Source of the DNA: Pseudomonadota bacterium
GTDB lineage: Bacteria; Pseudomonadota; Gammaproteobacteria; Burkholderiales; Burkholderiaceae_B
Assembly: GCA_023387815.1 (NCBI GenBank)
Contig: JAEWHK010000005.1
Coordinates: 1 to 64,000, forward strand
Length of the DNA stretch: 64,000 bases
Reading direction: 5' to 3'
Shown here: one piece after another, positions 53,441-61,856 of the stretch
Position numbering within the stretch: the stretch's first letter is position 1
Layout of the letters: each line of letters opens with the position of its first letter
Notes under the pieces: generated by a model
What the model was told of the DNA's origin: nothing
Databases searched by the model: none
What the model saw: only the letters and a program-made list of their open reading frames with translations
Position numbers and translations under genes: made by a program

Positions 53441-54606
53441 GCCTTAGCCTGTCTGTTGTGGCGGGAGAGCCCTCCGGGGACCTGATTGCTTCCCGCGTCA
53501 TACGCGGACTTCGCCAGCGTGATCCACAGTTGTCGGTGTCCGGCATTGGCGGACCCGAAATGGAGCATGAGGGCACGAAGATTCTGTATCCCATGGACGA
53601 TCTGTCTGTCTTTGGTTATGTGGATGCCCTCAAGAATCTTCCTCGCCTGATTCATACCCACCTTCGCTTTCGGGCATCGGTTCTGAAACAGCGTCCGGAC
53701 GTCTTTCTTGGCGTTGACGCGCCCGATTTCAACCTCCGGCTTGAATCGCATTTGCGCAAGCGCGGCATTCCCACCGTCCATTTCGTGGGCCCCTCCATCT
53801 GGGCCTGGCGCTACGAACGTATTCATAAGATCCGCGAGGCGGTTTCCCACATGCTGGTGTTGTTTCCGTTCGAAGAGGAAATCTACCGCAAGGAAGGAAT
53901 ACCGGTCACTTATGTGGGTCATCCGCTGGCTGCACAGATTCCCGAAAACCCCGATAAGATCGCCGCGCGCCGGCGATTGGGCATCGAAACCGAAGGCCGG
54001 ATTCTGGCCATTTTGCCGGGCAGTCGCGCCTCGGAGATCGCACAGCTTGCCCCCCGGTTTCTGCAGGCTGCTGCGCAATTGCAGAAAGACGATCCATCAC
54101 TGCGCTTTATTGTCCCGCTGGTCAATGCAGCGCGCGAGGCGCAGTTTAACGCCATTTTGTCCGAACATCCGCTGCCTAATCTGCAGTGTTTCCGAAATCG
54201 GGTAGCCGATCATCCCATTGCCTGGGACATTATGGAGGCTTGCGATGCTGCGCTGGTAGCCAGTGGGACTGCAACGCTGGAAACGGCCCTTTTCAAGCGC
54301 CCCATGGTCATTTCCTATGTGCTGACGCCGCTGATGCGGCGCCTGATGGAATGGAAATCCGGTCAGGATGGCCCGACGCTGCCCTGGGTGGGACTGCCTA
54401 ACGTATTGTTGCGTGAGTTTGCCGTACCCGAATTGCTGCAGGAAGCGGCAACACCGGACAATCTGGCCAGGGCTTGTGTGAAGGCGCTGACTGATACGAA
54501 TTATATTGATGAGACACAGGCGAAATTTCGCCAATTGCATCGTGAGCTGAGCCGGGATACGGCAGCGCTGGCGGCGGAGGCTATTCTTGCGACGGCGCGC
54601 GGCTGA
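53437..54606 (+). CDS. lpxB: Lipid-A-disaccharide synthase
   Basis: A 389-residue GT19 glycosyltransferase (E. coli LpxB has 382) that joins UDP-diacylglucosamine to lipid X. Family segments are VVAGEPSGDLIASRVI at the N-terminus, GVDAPDFNLRLESHLRKRG, VGPSIWAWRYER and ILPGSRASEI. Its ATG overlaps the lpxA stop, and rnhB begins 25 bases after its own stop. Confidence 0.97.
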   Translation: MSLSLSVVAGEPSGDLIASRVIRGLRQRDPQLSVSGIGGPEMEHEGTKILYPMDDLSVFGYVDALKNLPRLIHTHLRFRASVLKQRPDVFLGVDAPDFNLRLESHLRKRGIPTVHFVGPSIWAWRYERIHKIREAVSHMLVLFPFEEEIYRKEGIPVTYVGHPLAAQIPENPDKIAARRRLGIETEGRILAILPGSRASEIAQLAPRFLQAAAQLQKDDPSLRFIVPLVNAAREAQFNAILSEHPLPNLQCFRNRVADHPIAWDIMEACDAALVASGTATLETALFKRPMVISYVLTPLMRRLMEWKSGQDGPTLPWVGLPNVLLREFAVPELLQEAATPDNLARACVKALTDTNYIDETQAKFRQLHRELSRDTAALAAEAILATARG

Positions 54607-54631
54607 ACGACTTCTCTTTGGCGATTTGCCC

Positions 54632-55240
54632 ATGCCCAGAATGACGGCCGGTCTGGATGAAGCGGGGAGGGGGCCGCTGGCGGGCGACGTCTTCGCTGCA
54701 GCCGTCATCCTCGATCCGGATCGCCGTATTAATGGGCTGGCCGATTCAAAAACCCTCACTCCCGCCAAGCGAGAGAGCCTGGCGCTGCGAATTCGCGAAA
54801 AGGCACTGGCCTGGTCAATTGCCAGTGCCAGTGTGGCAGAGATAGACCAGCTGAACATTCTGCAGGCGACCATGCTGGCCATGAAGCGGGCCTTTGAGGG
54901 GCTGGGCGTTTTCTGTGTGGACCAGAAGGCCGAACTGGTATTGGTGGATGGCAATTGCGTACCAAAGGGATTGAGCGTGCCATGTCACGCCGTGGTACGG
55001 GGAGATGCTTTACACGCCTGCATTTCCGCAGCGTCGATACTTGCCAAAACGGCTCGGGATGCGCAACTTGTGCAATTGCACAATATGTATCCCGAATATG
55101 GCTTCGACCAGCATAAGGGCTATGGCACGGCGCTGCATCTTGCCCGGCTCAGGACCCACGGGCCGTGTCCCATTCACCGTAATTCCTTTGCGCCAGTCAG
55201 AAGTTTGCTGGTTTCCCCGAAGGACGAAATTCTAATTTGA
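54632..55240 (+). CDS. rnhB: Ribonuclease HII
   Basis: A 202-residue enzyme (E. coli RNase HII has 198) that cuts RNA-DNA junctions and starts ribonucleotide excision. The active-site Asp-Glu is in GLDEAGRGPLAGDV, and later acidic residues are in LVLVDGN and the conserved SILAKTARDA segment follows. The open frame extends to a TTG at 54587 inside lpxB; the ATG at 54632 is preferred, with another ATG at 54641 also possible. The lpxA-lpxB-rnhB order is widely conserved. Confidence 0.95.
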   Translation: MPRMTAGLDEAGRGPLAGDVFAAAVILDPDRRINGLADSKTLTPAKRESLALRIREKALAWSIASASVAEIDQLNILQATMLAMKRAFEGLGVFCVDQKAELVLVDGNCVPKGLSVPCHAVVRGDALHACISAASILAKTARDAQLVQLHNMYPEYGFDQHKGYGTALHLARLRTHGPCPIHRNSFAPVRSLLVSPKDEILI

Positions 55241-55330
55241 ACATTGTATGAAATTGACACGTTGCTGAAGCATATTGCAAGTACAATGTGGGCGTAATAG
55301 CTTGCGGGGTAGTCCCGACATGAAAATGAT

Positions 55331-56407
55331 ATGATGGAAACAAAATTTACCCCTATCGCGCCCGATGCGGAACTGCCTCATCGGAAAATCATTCGCAGCT
55401 GGCTTATTCCCATATCCCAGCAAAATACGTTTCGCGCGTTCGTTCTGCTCTTCACCGATTACACATTGCTTCTGGCCTTGCTGGCAGGCACCATCTTTCT
55501 TTCTGCCTGGTGGCTTAAGCTGATTTGTGCACTGGTCGCTGGCTTTATGATCGGCCGGCTGTTCATTATCGGTCATGATGCCTGCCACCAGAGTCTGACG
55601 CCGCATCGCAAGCTTAACAAATGGATAGGTCGGATTGCCTTTCTGCCGGCCGTGTCTCCCTATAGCTTGTGGGATGTTGGCCATAATGTGGTTCACCACG
55701 GATTTACCAATCTGAAGGGCATGGATTTCGTGTGGTGCCCGAAAACAAAAGAAGAATACGATGCCATGTCGCCCGTAAGACGGTTCATGGAGCGTGTTTA
55801 TCGTGGCCCGCTAGGCGCAGGCATCTACTATATCGTCGAGATCTGGTGGAATCGCATGATGTTTCCAAGCAAAGGTTACATGGGTACACAACGCAAGGTG
55901 TTCTTCTGGGACGGCCTGCTTGTGAGCATTTTTGGCCTGTTGTGGCTGGGCGGCGTGATCTTCGCGGCGCACGCTACCGGGCAGTCGGTGCTGATGCTGG
56001 TTGCGTTCGCGTGGCTGATTCCACTGCTTTTCTGGTTCTATATGATCGGTTTCGTGGTTTACATCCAGCATACGCATACGCGGGTGGTATGGCATGATAA
56101 CCGTGCGGTCTGGGCCAAGGCGCAGCCGTTTGTATCCACCACTGTGCATATGATGTTCCGCTTCAAGTTCGGCGCCCTGATGCACCATATCATGGAGCAC
56201 ACGGCGCACCACGTGGATATGAGTATTCCCTTGTACAAACTCAAAAAGGCGCAGAAAACGCTGGAAGACATGCTGCCCAGCCGGATTGTGGTGCAGATGT
56301 TCAGCTGGTCCTGGTATTTCCGTACCATCCGTGCCTGCAAACTCTACAATTATCAGGAACGTTACTGGACCGACTTTCACGGCAACAAATCACCCGATGT
56401 CGTGTAA
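55331..56407 (+). CDS. Membrane fatty acid desaturase
   Basis: A 358-residue di-iron membrane enzyme with about four membrane segments. The histidine boxes are HDACHQS, HNVVHHGFTN and HHIMEHTAHHVD, the pattern of acyl-lipid desaturases of the omega-6/delta-12 kind. It should introduce a double bond into membrane acyl chains using reducing power from a ferredoxin or cytochrome b5-like partner, none of which is nearby. ATG codons at 55331 and 55334 are both possible. It is preceded by an intergenic inverted repeat and followed by an intrinsic terminator, so it is likely a single-gene unit, perhaps cold-regulated; position of desaturation is not known. Confidence 0.88.
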   Translation: MMETKFTPIAPDAELPHRKIIRSWLIPISQQNTFRAFVLLFTDYTLLLALLAGTIFLSAWWLKLICALVAGFMIGRLFIIGHDACHQSLTPHRKLNKWIGRIAFLPAVSPYSLWDVGHNVVHHGFTNLKGMDFVWCPKTKEEYDAMSPVRRFMERVYRGPLGAGIYYIVEIWWNRMMFPSKGYMGTQRKVFFWDGLLVSIFGLLWLGGVIFAAHATGQSVLMLVAFAWLIPLLFWFYMIGFVVYIQHTHTRVVWHDNRAVWAKAQPFVSTTVHMMFRFKFGALMHHIMEHTAHHVDMSIPLYKLKKAQKTLEDMLPSRIVVQMFSWSWYFRTIRACKLYNYQERYWTDFHGNKSPDVV

Positions 56408-56452
56408 CTTCCCGATAGGTCGACAGGCCGTAAGCGCCTGAAAATACGTTAC

Positions 56453-56483
56453 TATCCCTGCTGTTGAGCAGGGATATTTTTTT
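56453..56483 (+). terminator. Terminator hairpin that overlaps the TrmH-family gene leader
   Basis: TATCCCTGCT (56453-56462) and AGCAGGGATA (56467-56476) form a perfect 10-bp stem with a GTTG loop, followed by seven T (56477-56483). The ATG of the next gene begins at 56484, directly after the T run. The only ribosome-site-like bases for that gene, AGGGA at 56470-56474, lie inside the 3' arm. Confidence 0.92.
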
Positions 56484-57260
56484 ATGAAACTGATTCAGTC
56501 CAAAGACAATTCGCTGGTACGCCTCGCCATGAAGGTGGCCGCGGGACGGGACAAATCCCGTCTGCTGCTCGAAGGCGTGCATTTGTGCCAGGAATGGCTG
56601 GCCCGCTATGGTGCGCCGGAAACGGTGCTGGTGCGAGCCTCAGCCATTGGGCAACCCGATGTGGACCACCTGATTACCCAAAGCCAGTCTGGCGAACAGA
56701 TTGAGCTTGCTGACACTGTGTTCAATGCGATTGCTACCGTGCCGGCTCCGCAGGGCGTTATGTTCATTGCACAGCGTCCTCAGCCGGAAATGGCAGACCG
56801 GTTTGCCACCACGGCGCTCTGGCTGGACCGGATCCAGGACCCCGGCAACCTTGGCACCATTTTGCGGACGGCTGCGGCCGCAGGCATCAGGCAGATTCTT
56901 TTATCCACTGGCTGTGTCGCTGTCTGGTCGCCCAAAGTGCTGCGCAGCGCCCAGGGTGCACACTTTGCGCTGGATATTCATGAAAATCAGGATTTTACGC
57001 AGATTTTGCCGCGGCTGGATATGCCTGTACTGGCGTCTTCGCTGGGGCCGGATACGCGCAGTCTGTATGATGGGTCGCTGCCTCGGCATTGCCTGTGGGT
57101 CATGGGCAATGAAGGGCAGGGGGTAGACCCGGCCGTGCTGGACGCTGCTGACCAACGCATTTTCATCCCACAGTCTGACGCCGTTGAATCCCTCAATGTT
57201 GCGGTGGCAACGGCCATCATCCTGTTCGAACATCGGCGTCAGCATTCTGCCGGTGCTTGA
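56484..57260 (+). CDS. SPOUT (TrmH family) RNA 2'-O-methyltransferase
   Basis: A 258-residue SpoU/TrmH-type methyltransferase. The start MKLIQSKDNSLVRLAMKVA is the usual substrate-binding N-domain beginning, followed by LLLEGVHL. The SPOUT motifs are intact: motif 1 IQDPGNLGTILRTAAAAG, motif 2 LWVMGNEGQGV and motif 3 IPQSDAVESLNVAVATAI, which form the knotted SAM site. It resembles RlmB/TsnR-type enzymes for 23S rRNA, but the target nucleotide cannot be told. Its ATG lies immediately after a terminator whose stem would hide the ribosome site. Confidence 0.88.
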   Translation: MKLIQSKDNSLVRLAMKVAAGRDKSRLLLEGVHLCQEWLARYGAPETVLVRASAIGQPDVDHLITQSQSGEQIELADTVFNAIATVPAPQGVMFIAQRPQPEMADRFATTALWLDRIQDPGNLGTILRTAAAAGIRQILLSTGCVAVWSPKVLRSAQGAHFALDIHENQDFTQILPRLDMPVLASSLGPDTRSLYDGSLPRHCLWVMGNEGQGVDPAVLDAADQRIFIPQSDAVESLNVAVATAIILFEHRRQHSAGA

Positions 57261-57378
57261 TCGGACACCTTCGTCAAGAGCCTGCTCCCTTAGAAAGCCC
57301 GCTTCTGAAGAGAACCGGCTCCTGAAGAGAGCCCTTCATGCATAGGCCTTTACCTGAAAAGATGCCTGTTGCGCTCAA

Positions 57379-58224
57379 TCAGTAATTGGCTGAGGAGTGG
57401 GATTTAAGTCCCAGTATCTGGATGACGGTCGTGGAGATCTCTTCGATGGACTTGGTGGTTGTGGATAGCCACTCGATGCTCTCGACCCGCATCAGCCTTT
57501 CAGCTTCGGCCACTTCGTAAAGACATTGTTTAAGAGACGCGTATTTGCTATCTGGTCTGCGCTCGTTGCGTACTTCCGCCAGCCTCTCTGGCTGGATGGA
57601 AAGGCCAAACAGCTTGTTACGGTATGGGTGAAGTGTGCTGGGCAGTGAACCACGCTCAAAATCTTCAGGAATCAGCGGGAAATTGGCCGCCTTGATGGCA
57701 TATTGCATGGCCAGATAAAGACTGGTCGGTGTCTTGCCGCATCGGGAAACACCTACAAGAATCACGTCGGCCTCTTTCAGTCCATGCACAAACTGCCCGT
57801 CATCATGCGCCAGCGTGAAGTTGATGGCTTCGATCCGGTTACGATACTGCTTGGAACTGGCGCTCAGGTGCGACAGCCCGATAGTGGGGCGTGATTTGGT
57901 TTCCAGTGCCGCTTCCAGCTGGTTGACGCAGGCCCCAAAAATATCCAGAAAAATGCAGTTCGACTGCTGCACCACGTTCAGAATTTCCGGTTTGACCAGC
58001 GTACTGAACAGGATAGGAGGCGAGTTTTCAGCCAGCGCCGCCGCATTGATTTTCTCGGCCACTTTGGCGGCTTTTTCCTCGGATGTGATAAAGGGTTCAC
58101 GTAACAGCGTGAAATCAAAATCGGCACTGAACTGCGAAAGAACCGAGTGACTGAAGGTCTCTGCAGTAATGCCTGTGCCGTCCGACACAATGAATACCGT
58201 GCGTTTTTTTGGGGATTCTGACAT
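57379..58224 (-). CDS. ppsR: Phosphoenolpyruvate synthase regulatory protein (DUF299 kinase/pyrophosphorylase)
   Basis: A 281-residue bifunctional enzyme (E. coli PpsR has 277) that inactivates PEP synthase by ADP-dependent phosphorylation and reactivates it by phosphorolysis. The P-loop VGVSRCGKTPTSLYLA and the N-terminal RTVFIVSDGTGITAETF motifs define the family. The frame is open to 58269, but the ATG at 58224 gives the normal N-terminus; a ribosome site (AGGA) lies about 15 bases upstream. It is divergent from its target gene ppsA, the standard arrangement. Confidence 0.94.
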   Translation of the reverse strand: MSESPKKRTVFIVSDGTGITAETFSHSVLSQFSADFDFTLLREPFITSEEKAAKVAEKINAAALAENSPPILFSTLVKPEILNVVQQSNCIFLDIFGACVNQLEAALETKSRPTIGLSHLSASSKQYRNRIEAINFTLAHDDGQFVHGLKEADVILVGVSRCGKTPTSLYLAMQYAIKAANFPLIPEDFERGSLPSTLHPYRNKLFGLSIQPERLAEVRNERRPDSKYASLKQCLYEVAEAERLMRVESIEWLSTTTKSIEEISTTVIQILGLKSHSSANY

Positions 58225-58298
58225 CTGTGATTTTGGTCCTGTGAGTGAGGAAAAAGACGGTACAATCATACTACCGTGTGCCTGGCCAGTGTTTGCAG

Positions 58299-58352
58299 GC
58301 TTATTTGCTCAGGAAACGGCCCTGAAGGGTTCTGTTTTCTAAGCAAATAAGC
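58299..58352. promoter_or_regulatory. Perfect 11-bp inverted repeat between ppsR and ppsA
   Basis: GCTTATTTGCT (58299-58309) and AGCAAATAAGC (58342-58352) are exactly complementary, with 32 bases between. The site lies in the 155-base divergent promoter region and could be paired operators or a hairpin in the ppsA leader. The regulator is unknown. Confidence 0.55.
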
Positions 58353-58379
58353 TTTCATTTTAATCTAAGGGTGACTTAA

Positions 58380-60746
58380 ATGTCGTATGTTGTTCCATTC
58401 GAGAAACTCCGCATGTCGGATGTTGACTCTGTCGGCGGGAAAAATGCCTCGCTGGGCGAAATGATCAGCCAGCTGGCCAATGCAGGTGTTCGTGTGCCTG
58501 GCGGTTTCGCAACCACTGCCGATGCCTTTCGGGACTTCCTGAAAAGTTCCGGGCTGGACAAGCGAATCGCTGATCGTCTGGCTTCGCTCAATCCGGAAGA
58601 TGTACGGGAACTGGCCCAGGCTGGTTCTGAAATCCGTGGCTGGATTACCGAAGCTCCGTTTTCTCCTGAATTCGAGAAAGCCATTCGCGACTCCTTCGCC
58701 AAACTCGACGAAGATGGTAAAGGGACATTTGCTGTGCGTTCGTCCGCAACTGCAGAAGACTTGCCCGATGCGTCTTTTGCCGGACAGCAGGAAACGTTTC
58801 TGAATGTCGCCGGCATTGATGATGTGCTGGATAAAATCCGTCACGTGTTTGCTTCGCTTTATAACGACCGCGCGATTTCCTACCGTGTACACAAAGGCTA
58901 CGCACATGCAGATGTGGCATTGTCTGCAGGTATTCAGCGCATGGTTCGCTCCGACAAAGGAAGCGCCGGTGTCATGTTCACGCTGGATACCGAATCCGGT
59001 TTCCCTGATGTCGTTTTCATTACTTCATCTTATGGGCTGGGTGAAACGGTCGTACAGGGTGCGGTCAATCCTGACGAATTCTACGTTTACAAAACCACGC
59101 TTGAGTCTGGCAAATATCCCATTGTTGGTCGCCGCATTGGTTCCAAGCTGATCAAAATGGAGTTCAATACCGAACGCAAGCCCGGTGAAAATGCAGTCAA
59201 CACCGTAGACGTACCGGTGTCCGAGCGCAACCGTTATTCCCTGACCGATGACGAAGTGATTGAGCTTGCCCGTTACGCGGTCATCATCGAGAAACACTAC
59301 AACCGTCCCATGGATATCGAATGGGGTCGCGATGGTATCGACGGCAAACTGTACATTCTGCAGGCGCGCCCCGAGACCGTGAAATCCCAGCAGTCCGGCA
59401 ACGATGTACAGCAGCGCTACAAGCTGAAAGCAACTGGTAAGGTTCTGATCACCGGTCGCGCTATCGGCCAGAAAATTGGTTCCGGTAAAGTACGGGTGGT
59501 TTCCGATATCAGTCAGATGGATCAGGTTCAGACAGGCGACGTTCTGGTTACCGATATGACTGACCCGAACTGGGAACCCGTCATGAAACGCGCCTCGGCA
59601 ATCGTGACCAATCGCGGCGGACGTACCTGCCACGCAGCCATCATCGCGCGTGAACTGGGGATTCCTGCCGTGGTCGGTTGTGGCACTGCCACCGAAGACC
59701 TGAAAGAGGGAGCAGAAGTGACTGTGTCCTGCGCTGAAGGTGACGAAGGCCGCATCTACGACGGTTTCCTGGAAACGGAAGTCGAAGAGGTACGCCGTGG
59801 TGAAATGCCCGAGATTCCCGTCAAGATCATGATGAACGTGGGTAATCCGCAGCTGGCTTTTGACTTCTCTCAAATTCCGAATGGCGGTGTGGGTCTGGCA
59901 CGTCTTGAGTTCATCATCAACAACAATATCAATGTTCACCCCAAGGCGGTGCTGGATTATCCGAACATTGATCCCGAACTCAAAAAAGCCGTGGAATCTG
60001 CCGCTCGTGGTTATGCCAGCCCACGTGCTTTCTTCGTCGAAAAACTCGCTGAAGGCATTGCCACAATTGCGGCTGCGTTCTACCCCAAACCGGTCATTGT
60101 GCGTCTGTCCGACTTCAAGTCCAATGAATATCGCAAGCTGGTTGGCGGATCCCGATACGAGCCGGAAGAAGAAAATCCGATGCTGGGTTTCCGCGGTGCA
60201 TCGCGTTATATTGCCGACGACTTTGCCGAGTGCTTCCGCATGGAATGTGAAGCCCTGCGTTTTGTTCGCGACGACATGGGTCTGACCAACGTGGAAATCA
60301 TGGTGCCGTTTGTGCGTACCCTGAATCAGGCGGACAAGGTCATCAAACTGCTGGCCGATAATGGCCTGAAACGCGGCGAGAATGGTCTGCGCGTGATCAT
60401 GATGTGCGAAGTGCCATCTAATGCCATTCTGGCCGAACAGTTCCTTGAGTATTTTGACGGCTTCTCTATCGGTTCAAACGATATGACTCAGCTGACTCTG
60501 GGACTGGATCGTGATTCCGGTATGGAATTGCTGGCTGCTGATTTCGACGAGCGTGATGAAGCGGTACAGTTCATGCTGCAGCGCGCCATCCAGGCATGCC
60601 TGAAAGCCAATAAATATGTCGGTATTTGCGGCCAGGGCCCCAGCGATCATCCTGATCTTGCCATCTGGCTGAAAGAGCAGGGTATCCTGACCATGTCGCT
60701 GAATCCGGACACGGTCGTGGATACCTGGCAGAAACTGGCCAAGTAA
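58380..60746 (+). CDS. ppsA: Phosphoenolpyruvate synthase (pyruvate, water dikinase)
   Basis: A 788-residue enzyme (E. coli PpsA has 792) that makes PEP from pyruvate and ATP. The N-terminal nucleotide domain is followed by the phosphohistidine domain with GGRTCHAAIIARELGIPAVVG: His418 is the catalytic residue and Thr416 the PpsR target. The C-terminal barrel has the PEP-binding segments and GICGQGPSD with its active Cys. It is divergent from ppsR. With aceE-aceF-lpdA in the same window, it sets opposing flux at pyruvate. Confidence 0.97.
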   Translation: MSYVVPFEKLRMSDVDSVGGKNASLGEMISQLANAGVRVPGGFATTADAFRDFLKSSGLDKRIADRLASLNPEDVRELAQAGSEIRGWITEAPFSPEFEKAIRDSFAKLDEDGKGTFAVRSSATAEDLPDASFAGQQETFLNVAGIDDVLDKIRHVFASLYNDRAISYRVHKGYAHADVALSAGIQRMVRSDKGSAGVMFTLDTESGFPDVVFITSSYGLGETVVQGAVNPDEFYVYKTTLESGKYPIVGRRIGSKLIKMEFNTERKPGENAVNTVDVPVSERNRYSLTDDEVIELARYAVIIEKHYNRPMDIEWGRDGIDGKLYILQARPETVKSQQSGNDVQQRYKLKATGKVLITGRAIGQKIGSGKVRVVSDISQMDQVQTGDVLVTDMTDPNWEPVMKRASAIVTNRGGRTCHAAIIARELGIPAVVGCGTATEDLKEGAEVTVSCAEGDEGRIYDGFLETEVEEVRRGEMPEIPVKIMMNVGNPQLAFDFSQIPNGGVGLARLEFIINNNINVHPKAVLDYPNIDPELKKAVESAARGYASPRAFFVEKLAEGIATIAAAFYPKPVIVRLSDFKSNEYRKLVGGSRYEPEEENPMLGFRGASRYIADDFAECFRMECEALRFVRDDMGLTNVEIMVPFVRTLNQADKVIKLLADNGLKRGENGLRVIMMCEVPSNAILAEQFLEYFDGFSIGSNDMTQLTLGLDRDSGMELLAADFDERDEAVQFMLQRAIQACLKANKYVGICGQGPSDHPDLAIWLKEQGILTMSLNPDTVVDTWQKLAK

Positions 60747-60823
60747 GCGTCAAACGGCGTCTTCAGCCACCTGCGGCCCTTCCCGGGTCGCATATGCTGA
60801 ACATGCCTGATGTTGCCTTATTC

Positions 60824-60870
60824 GCGGACACCTTTTCCCATAAGTTGCGGGGCAGGGGTGTCCGCTTTTT
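60824..60870 (+). terminator. Terminator after ppsA
   Basis: GCGGACACC (60824-60832) pairs with GGTGTCCGC (60857-60865), and TTTTT follows at 60866-60870. The long loop can form further CCC/GGG pairs. Confidence 0.85.
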
Positions 60871-60929
60871 CACGCCTGCCTGTCTTCTTACGGTACACTG
60901 GGGTTTTACACGTATCAAGGAAAACGCAC

Positions 60930-61259
60930 GTGAGCGAACTTATCATTGAAGATGTTACTGAAGGTAGTGGCGAAGAAGCAAAAAGCGGACAGCAGGTTTC
61001 CGTGCACTATACGGGCTGGCTCAAAGACAATGGCCAGAAATTTGATTCCAGCAAAGATCGTGGGCAACCCTTTTCTTTCCCTCTGGGTGCCGGCCATGTG
61101 ATTAAAGGCTGGGATCAGGGTGTGCAGGGCATGAAAGTCGGTGGTGTACGCAAACTCACCATTCCGGCCGAACTGGGCTATGGCGCCCGCGGCGCTGGCG
61201 GTGTCATTCCTCCGAATGCCACGCTGGTTTTTGAAGTGGAACTGCTGGGCGTTAACTAA
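60930..61259 (+). CDS. FKBP-type peptidyl-prolyl cis-trans isomerase
   Basis: A 109-residue single-domain FKBP. The start is a GTG at 60930 with AAGGAAAA just upstream; an ATG at 60810 in the same frame would add 40 residues that lie over the ppsA terminator and are unlike the family. Active-site residues are visible in VHYTGWL, FDSSKDRGQPFSFPLGAGHVIKGWD and IPAELGYGARGAGGVIPPNATLVFEVELL. It catalyses proline isomerisation in the cytoplasm, as no signal peptide is present. Confidence 0.94.
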   Translation: MSELIIEDVTEGSGEEAKSGQQVSVHYTGWLKDNGQKFDSSKDRGQPFSFPLGAGHVIKGWDQGVQGMKVGGVRKLTIPAELGYGARGAGGVIPPNATLVFEVELLGVN

Positions 61260-61316
61260 TTTCTCTGGGATCCGGTCCCGGTTCTGTTCTACATCATCTT
61301 TCGCAGGAGAGCGATT

Positions 61317-61829
61317 ATGTGGATCTGGTTTGTGGCAAGCACAATTGCACTCATTCTTGAACTGCTGACCGGCACCTTTTTTCTGCTGCTGGTGGCTGTT
61401 TCCGCCGCAGCAGCCGGCGTTGCCGCCTGGATGGGCATCGATGTGCCCTGGCAATTGCTGTTATTCAGTGTGATCGCCATTGCCGGTTATTTTATTCTCA
61501 AAGCTAGCGGTATTATCAAACGGGGTTCGCATATTCCGGCAAGTCGCAATACCGACGTGAACCTGGACATTGGTCAAACCGTGTTTGTCTCCGAATGGAC
61601 ACCCATGAGAACGGCGGTGGTACAGTACCGCGGCGCGCAATGGCAGGTCCGTCTGGACCCCGACGTTACCGAAGCACCCGTCCCGGGTACGTATCGCATT
61701 GTCGATGTCGATGGTATCGTCTTTTTGCTGACCCCTGTCTCCCGCAGAGACAGCGCACCCAGTCAGTCACTAGCAAACGTGGCTGATTCTGCAGCCGTTG
61801 CGAAACCGGTCAATCCCCCATCCCGGTAA
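61317..61829 (+). CDS. NfeD-like membrane protein
   Basis: A 170-residue short-form NfeD protein. Two or three membrane segments cover about residues 1-62 (MWIWFVASTIALILELLTG onward). A C-terminal OB-fold domain follows at about 80-145 (DIGQTVFVSEWTPMRTAVVQYRGAQWQV). It lacks the ClpP-like protease domain of long NfeD proteins. It is 27 bases upstream of an SPFH gene. Such pairs are very common (YbbK/QmcA-YbbJ in E. coli) and probably organise membrane microdomains or help quality control; the role is not settled. Confidence 0.9.
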   Translation: MWIWFVASTIALILELLTGTFFLLLVAVSAAAAGVAAWMGIDVPWQLLLFSVIAIAGYFILKASGIIKRGSHIPASRNTDVNLDIGQTVFVSEWTPMRTAVVQYRGAQWQVRLDPDVTEAPVPGTYRIVDVDGIVFLLTPVSRRDSAPSQSLANVADSAAVAKPVNPPSR

Positions 61830-61856
61830 ACCAGTCTTTTATTCAGGAGCTTTATC

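Noticed and set aside
40203..55240. The long translation-envelope cluster as a new system
   Set aside because: Each gene and the order are well known across proteobacteria; only the intergenic structures are noteworthy.
59025..59939. A 304-codon open frame on the reverse strand opposite ppsA
   Set aside because: ppsA is certain here, and the antisense product has no recognisable domains or ribosome site.
60810..60929. A 40-residue N-terminal extension of the FKBP gene
   Set aside because: It covers the ppsA terminator; the GTG at 60930 has a good ribosome site and gives a standard FKBP length.
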